NCBI RefSeq assembly: GCF_002954265.1
Contig: NZ_PPSL01000001.1
Span: forward strand, 1 to 64,000
From: Flavipsychrobacter stenotrophus
GTDB taxonomy: Bacteria; Bacteroidota; Bacteroidia; Chitinophagales; Chitinophagaceae
Reading direction: 5' to 3'
Length of the DNA stretch: 64,000 nucleotides
Shown: one piece after another, positions 60,161 through 64,000 of the stretch
How the letters are laid out: the number at the start of each line of letters is the position of its first letter
Position numbering within the stretch: the stretch's first letter is position 1
Notes under the pieces: model-generated
What the model saw: only the letters and a program-made list of their open reading frames with translations
What the model was told of the DNA's origin: nothing
The model's database searches: none
Made by a program: the position numbers and the translations under genes

Positions 60161-60306
60161 TAAGTAAAAACTTAGAACTTAAAAGTAAAAAGTGTGGCAT
60201 GAGCGAGCGCCTTAGCCCTCCATGTTTTAATGAATATTGACCTGTAATTATGAGGATTGACCTGATTGTTACAAAAGATCGGTCTAAGTGGTATCAGTAA
60301 TATGTA

Positions 60307-60314
60307 TAAATTTG
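60307..60314 (+). promoter_or_regulatory. -7 box of sensor kinase gene
   Basis: TAAATTTG, about 50 bp before the ATG at 60365. Confidence 0.6.
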
Positions 60315-60364
60315 GAGCGTTTTATATAGTATTGTCTTTCTTATAATTAGTACACCCATTACAT

Positions 60365-62362
60365 ATGATGCGAATTGTTTCCCGTGAAGTTATCAGGCGA
60401 GTTTTACTACTATTGGCCATCAGCATAACGTGCTTTTCTTCCTACGCGCAAAAAGATATTGGCCAGATGACAGGCCGGTTGAATGTGGTGAAGAATGATT
60501 CGGAAAGAGTAGATTTATATGCAGCAATTGGGAAATATTATCAATATTCTCAGCCCGATTCGGCAACCTATTATCTTACTCAGGGCATTAAGCTTTTTAC
60601 TTCCAACAGCTATAAAAGGGGTGTTGCTTCACTAACAAATTTGTTGGGGAGAATAGAAGCTAATCACGGTAATGTAGTGATGGCGAGGCGCAGGCAGAAT
60701 GAAGCGCTAAAGATATTTGAAGAATTGGGTAATAAGAAAGGTATTGGTATTACGCACAATGCATTGGGCATTCTGGATGGCATGCAGGGTAATAGCGACT
60801 CAGCTACTAACCATTTTATTATTGCACTGAAGCTATATAAAGAATTGGCTTACACTTCCGGAGTAATAGATGTTTATATAAACCTTGGAAAAATAAATAG
60901 CGAATTGAATAATTTTGACAAGGCGTTGGCATACAATAATGCTGCACTTGACCTTATTGTCGATACTATTGAGGTGACAAGCCGAAGTAACCTGTATAAC
61001 AATATCGCGATCATATACGGCAAAAAAGGAAATCTGAATAAGGCGCTTGAGTACTTAAATAAGGCCTTGAAGCTGAGTAATAAAAATGAATATATTGATG
61101 TTTACGTTTATTCACTTTTGAATATCGGTATTGTATACACCAGGTTTGGCGACCCTGCAAAAGCATTGACTTATCTTAATGAAGCACTGAAGATAACAGG
61201 GGAAAAACAAATGATAGCTGAACACGCCCGCATACTCATAAATATTGCCAGTATTACAGGGCAAACTGAACCACTGAAGGCTATAGTGCAAATGAAAGAA
61301 GCGCTCTTAATAGCCCGGCAGATAGGGGACAAATCAATGCTCGAAGATGCATATTCTGAATTGATAGATCTAAGTAAAGATGCAGGCGACTACAAGTATG
61401 CAGTAGAGGTAATGGAGGAATTTAAAAAGTATCAGGACAGTACCTCGGGGATAGAGAAAAGTAAGGCTATAGCCAACTTGCAAGCGGTATATGAACTGGA
61501 ACAGTCGAACAATAAGTTGACCCAGTTAACATTGACCGATCAGGCACATACATTGAAGCGGAATATACTGCTAACAGTTGTTGTATGCCTTGTCATGTTT
61601 ATTGTATTTATTCTTCTCTATCTGAATAAGACGAGGCAGTTGTATGCAGTACTTTCAAAAAAAGAAGAACAATTGGAGAATTCGAATAAAGTAAAGGACA
61701 GGCTTTTCTCCATTATTGGCCATGATCTGCGCAGCCCCATTGGGAATATCACATTGATACTTGATCTGTTGGAAGCCGAAAGCGCAAATGAGGATGATCA
61801 GAAACTACTTCATTCGCTAAAGGATCAGGCATCTGCTTCTTTAGAGACGCTGGACAAACTGTTGTTCTGGGGTAAGGCCCAGATAAGCGGTAACAGAATA
61901 GAAATAGTAGACTTCGGTGCATTAGAACTAGTAGATAAGAACATCAGGTTACTAAAAATGGGAGCTGATCAGAAGCAAATAACCATTGTGAATAAAGTGG
62001 ACCAGGGGATAAAAGTTCGTGGGGATGCCTCTCATTTTGATTTTATTATCCGGAATTTGTTATCCAATGCAATCAAATTCACCAGTGCAGCAGGCATGAT
62101 AGAAATAGATGCTGATAACAATTTAAGGGTGGGGTACACAGTGGTGTCTGTGAAGGATAATGGTGTTGGTATTAAAGCTGAGCGGGTACAACATATTTTT
62201 GAGCCTTTTGTGAATAATACAATTGGGACTGCTATGGAGAAGGGAAATGGCATAGGTCTTATGCTTTGTAAGGAATTTGTGGAAGAGAATGGGGGGGAGA
62301 TATGGGCAGAAAGTATAGAAGGCGCAGGCACAACATTTTTCTTTTCATTTAAGACTGTGTGA
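60365..62362 (+). CDS. TPR-containing membrane sensor histidine kinase
   Basis: The 665-residue protein has a signal peptide (ending SSYAQ), a periplasmic TPR domain (about 35-375, around eight repeats such as THNALGILDGMQGNSDSA and YNNIAIIYGKKGNLNKALEYL), a single membrane span (about 400-418, LLTVVVCLVMFIVFILLYL), a coiled coil and then HisKA with phosphoacceptor H453 (IIGHDLRSPIGN). HATPase_c follows with NLLSNAIKF, DNGVGI and GNGIGLML. The layout is common among Bacteroidota kinases sensing envelope or peptide cues. No response regulator gene is adjacent. It follows kup and may respond to related conditions, but that is conjecture. Confidence 0.93.
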   Translation: MMRIVSREVIRRVLLLLAISITCFSSYAQKDIGQMTGRLNVVKNDSERVDLYAAIGKYYQYSQPDSATYYLTQGIKLFTSNSYKRGVASLTNLLGRIEANHGNVVMARRRQNEALKIFEELGNKKGIGITHNALGILDGMQGNSDSATNHFIIALKLYKELAYTSGVIDVYINLGKINSELNNFDKALAYNNAALDLIVDTIEVTSRSNLYNNIAIIYGKKGNLNKALEYLNKALKLSNKNEYIDVYVYSLLNIGIVYTRFGDPAKALTYLNEALKITGEKQMIAEHARILINIASITGQTEPLKAIVQMKEALLIARQIGDKSMLEDAYSELIDLSKDAGDYKYAVEVMEEFKKYQDSTSGIEKSKAIANLQAVYELEQSNNKLTQLTLTDQAHTLKRNILLTVVVCLVMFIVFILLYLNKTRQLYAVLSKKEEQLENSNKVKDRLFSIIGHDLRSPIGNITLILDLLEAESANEDDQKLLHSLKDQASASLETLDKLLFWGKAQISGNRIEIVDFGALELVDKNIRLLKMGADQKQITIVNKVDQGIKVRGDASHFDFIIRNLLSNAIKFTSAAGMIEIDADNNLRVGYTVVSVKDNGVGIKAERVQHIFEPFVNNTIGTAMEKGNGIGLMLCKEFVEENGGEIWAESIEGAGTTFFFSFKTV

Positions 62363-62452
62363 CAGCCGGTAGACTTTACTGAATTTTTACATTTAAAGCG
62401 ATTGTGTTTGTAGCGCTCAAGATACGGAGATAACCACCGCCCCGCCGGTATA

Positions 62453-62519
62453 GGCAGTGCCGGATTATAACCTGACGAGAATGGAGGAGTAGTAAGTAAA
62501 AACTTAAAAGTAAAAAGTA
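62453..62519 (+). pseudogene. duplicate of kup 3' end and downstream sequence
   Basis: GGCAGTGCCGGATTATAACC at 60121 recurs here. Three substitutions by eye and a 7-bp deletion separate the copies over about 67 bp. The copy still reads AVPDYNLTRMEE-stop and continues into the TAAGTAAAAACTT repeat. Confidence 0.9.
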
Positions 62520-62587
62520 AAATGGTGGGTAGTCTAGTCTGATTAATTACTATAAACAAAACAGAATTGCGCACGAAACGCGAGATA

Positions 62588-62620
62588 TTAATAAGGGCTG
62601 CAAGGTGCAGCCCTTATTAA
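62588..62620 (+). terminator. terminator between kinase gene and small exported protein gene
   Basis: 15-bp perfect stem (TTAATAAGGGCTGCA with its complement) and loop AGG. It lies upstream of the next gene's ATG at 62644, so the upstream TTG/ATG frame start at 62605 is unlikely. Confidence 0.85.
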
Positions 62621-62643
62621 TTTATATATTTACAATAAAAAGA

Positions 62644-63141
62644 ATGACGTTGATAAGGTGTCTTACAATCATATTTTTTTGCTTTTCTTATTTTCTTGCC
62701 GTTGGTCAGGACACTACGGTAAGTAAAAGAACATTGAATAAATTATTCAGGACGAGTATCGCAAGAAATCATGATAAGCCTTTTAAAAAATATCAGTGGT
62801 CTGTTTGCCTTACAGATAGTTCGTTTTTAACTGCAGACACAGTAAGAATGTTCAACCACAATACTCACTACGAAAAACTATGCTGTGAAGGGACGGATTT
62901 GCAATTTTTTAAAAAACACTTTTGCTATAAACGTAAAACCCATGACTGTGTTGGACTTTGCTCTTTTGATGTAACTGACCCAGTTTGGCAGATTACTCTA
63001 AAAAAATCAGGTAATAGATTACATCTGAAAATCACGAAAACCGACAAAACTACCTATGATTTAATCGTGTTAAAGATCGAATATTTCCCAACTGCTGATC
63101 ATAATAAACATGCCCTTTTAACTTTGATTAAAGCACATTGA
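62644..63141 (+). CDS. small exported protein of unknown function
   Basis: The ATG at 62644 gives 165 residues with a signal peptide (LIRCLTIIFFCFSYFLAVGQ). The body is basic and Cys-containing (EKLCCEG, FCYKRKTHDCVGLCSFD). The pattern YQWSVCLTDSSFLTADTV...LHLKITKTDKTTYDLIVL suggests a small beta-rich domain. AT-rich codon use. Family not recognised. Confidence 0.7.
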   Translation: MTLIRCLTIIFFCFSYFLAVGQDTTVSKRTLNKLFRTSIARNHDKPFKKYQWSVCLTDSSFLTADTVRMFNHNTHYEKLCCEGTDLQFFKKHFCYKRKTHDCVGLCSFDVTDPVWQITLKKSGNRLHLKITKTDKTTYDLIVLKIEYFPTADHNKHALLTLIKAH

Positions 63142-63202
63142 TTATTACCCTAACATTATTGGATTAAAATGGAGAAAATTTGCTGACATATAAATATGGA
63201 TA

Positions 63203-64000
63203 ATGAAAATATGCATTGTGCTTTCGTTCTTTGCCGTTTTAAGCTGCTCTTTCATTTGCTCTGCGCAACAAATAGATACTGCAGGTGCAAGGAATATTCA
63301 GCTGGATAGTTTTGTGGTGAAGAGCGGTTTTAATATGAACTCGTTTATAAAGCGGGTGCAGAATGATACTACTTTTTATAAGGCGTTTAAGAGTATGCAC
63401 CTGGTGCCGTTTAATGCAGTGAATAGTTTTACGGCATTTGATAAGAAGGGTAGGGTAATTGCTTCGATGCATACTAATGCACAGCAAAGACTTAATGCTA
63501 AAAGATGCCGCACTACTACGTTTTCTAATCAGACAGTGACGGGTGATTTTTATAAAAAAGATAAAAAGACCATTAACTACTACACGGCTGAACTGTTCTA
63601 TAATCTCTTCTACTCCGACAAGCCTGTGTGTAATCAGAATGATATTGTAGCGGGCAGCATGGTGCTGAAGGATAAGAGTAGAATGGAGAAGAATAAGTAT
63701 GAGTTGAAGCAGCTGATATTTAACCCAGGATCGAAGGTGGAGGGTGTGCCGTTCATGGGGGATAAGGCTTCGATATTTGATGCTGATGAGGTTGATAAGT
63801 ATGACTTGAAGATAAGCCAGGAAGTGTATGACAGTGAAGAGGTGTATGTGTTTAATGTAACGCCGAAGCCTGAATATAAGAATAAGGTGGTCTATAATGA
63901 GCTGAAAACATGGTTCAGACGGAGCGATTATAGTATTGTAGCGCGCGATTATTCACTTTCTTTCAATACGCTTTTCTACGACTTTGATGTGCACATGAAG
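63203..64000 (+). CDS. exported protein of unknown function (3' end outside window)
   Basis: The frame from ATG 63203 stays open for 266 codons to the window edge. A signal peptide (MKICIVLSFFAVLSCSFICS, ending SAQQ) is followed by an N-terminal helical part (SFVVKSGFNMNSFIKRVQND) and a beta-rich body (RVIASMHTN, YELKQLIFNPGSKVEGVPF, YVFNVTPKPEYKNKVVYNEL, YSLSFNTLFYDFDVHMK). The body resembles large periplasmic or outer-membrane-associated proteins of unknown role in Bacteroidota; a LolA/B-like fold is one possibility. Truncation prevents a firm call. Confidence 0.75.
   Translation, partial: MKICIVLSFFAVLSCSFICSAQQIDTAGARNIQLDSFVVKSGFNMNSFIKRVQNDTTFYKAFKSMHLVPFNAVNSFTAFDKKGRVIASMHTNAQQRLNAKRCRTTTFSNQTVTGDFYKKDKKTINYYTAELFYNLFYSDKPVCNQNDIVAGSMVLKDKSRMEKNKYELKQLIFNPGSKVEGVPFMGDKASIFDADEVDKYDLKISQEVYDSEEVYVFNVTPKPEYKNKVVYNELKTWFRRSDYSIVARDYSLSFNTLFYDFDVHMK

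Overview
The window looks like a chromosomal segment from a member of the Bacteroidota, most likely Chitinophagaceae or a close relative. Supporting signs are type IX secretion (T9SS) proteins (a PorP/SprF porin-like protein, an OmpA/PD40 protein, two secreted proteins with type A C-terminal sorting domains), BatD and BatE, bacillithiol enzyme BshC, an archaeal-type ProRS, Omp28- and PorT-like outer-membrane proteins, and many -7 promoter boxes of the TAnnTTTG type. Most genes are short transcription units on alternating strands, many closed by GC-rich hairpins with T runs.

Layout: 1-3.9 kb, the 3' part of a collagen-like surface protein with a BclA-like tip, followed by porP/sprF and an OmpA-family gene. 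3.9-13.7 kb, phospholipase D-like lipoprotein, SDR with divergent MerR regulator, an AT-rich lipoprotein, tRNA-Ser, pepD, a RibD/DHFR-like reductase, DUF72, exonuclease III, TatD and a YD-repeat-like protein. 13.7-20.7 kb, a polysaccharide deacetylase, batE-batD, a second SDR, an SGNH hydrolase and an Omp28-like lipoprotein. 20.7-32.9 kb, a Lys/Glu-rich secreted protein, dcd, rnhA, dapF, bshC, a polytopic membrane protein, two beta-barrel proteins, mpl, a DEDDh exonuclease and a polyprenol-phosphate mannosyltransferase-like GT2. 33-43.4 kb, a T9SS cargo protein, a cytosolic TPR hybrid histidine kinase, a membrane-anchored receiver protein, a PDZ protein, two GT-C-like membrane proteins, a HEAT-repeat protein and an FKBP. 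43.5-49.1 kb, two unknown proteins, 1.5 kb of repeat-rich non-coding DNA and a large AT-rich TIR-STAND-TPR gene that is probably an antiphage defence gene. 49.1-64 kb, an NHL/T9SS protein, DinB, a small membrane protein, proS, a Gly/Tyr/Asn-rich protein, clpS, pdhB, two small exported proteins, a biotin carrier protein, kup, a TPR sensor kinase and two exported unknowns, the last cut by the window end.

How the genes may work together: the first three genes look like a surface-fibre export module. The hybrid kinase and the membrane-tethered receiver look like a phosphorelay. dapF and mpl both act on the diaminopimelate peptide of peptidoglycan. The rest is mostly unlinked housekeeping.

The least explained DNA is non-coding. 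Between 44.6 and 45.1 kb lie two diverged elements, each with four 7-base words spaced exactly 10 bp apart and facing complementary words; the words differ between the elements in a compensatory way. The window also holds several dispersed repeat families and three cases in which a gene edge (kup 3' end, GT2 3' end, dinB 5' end) has been copied into nearby intergenic DNA. All calls come from reading the sequence; no database search was run.
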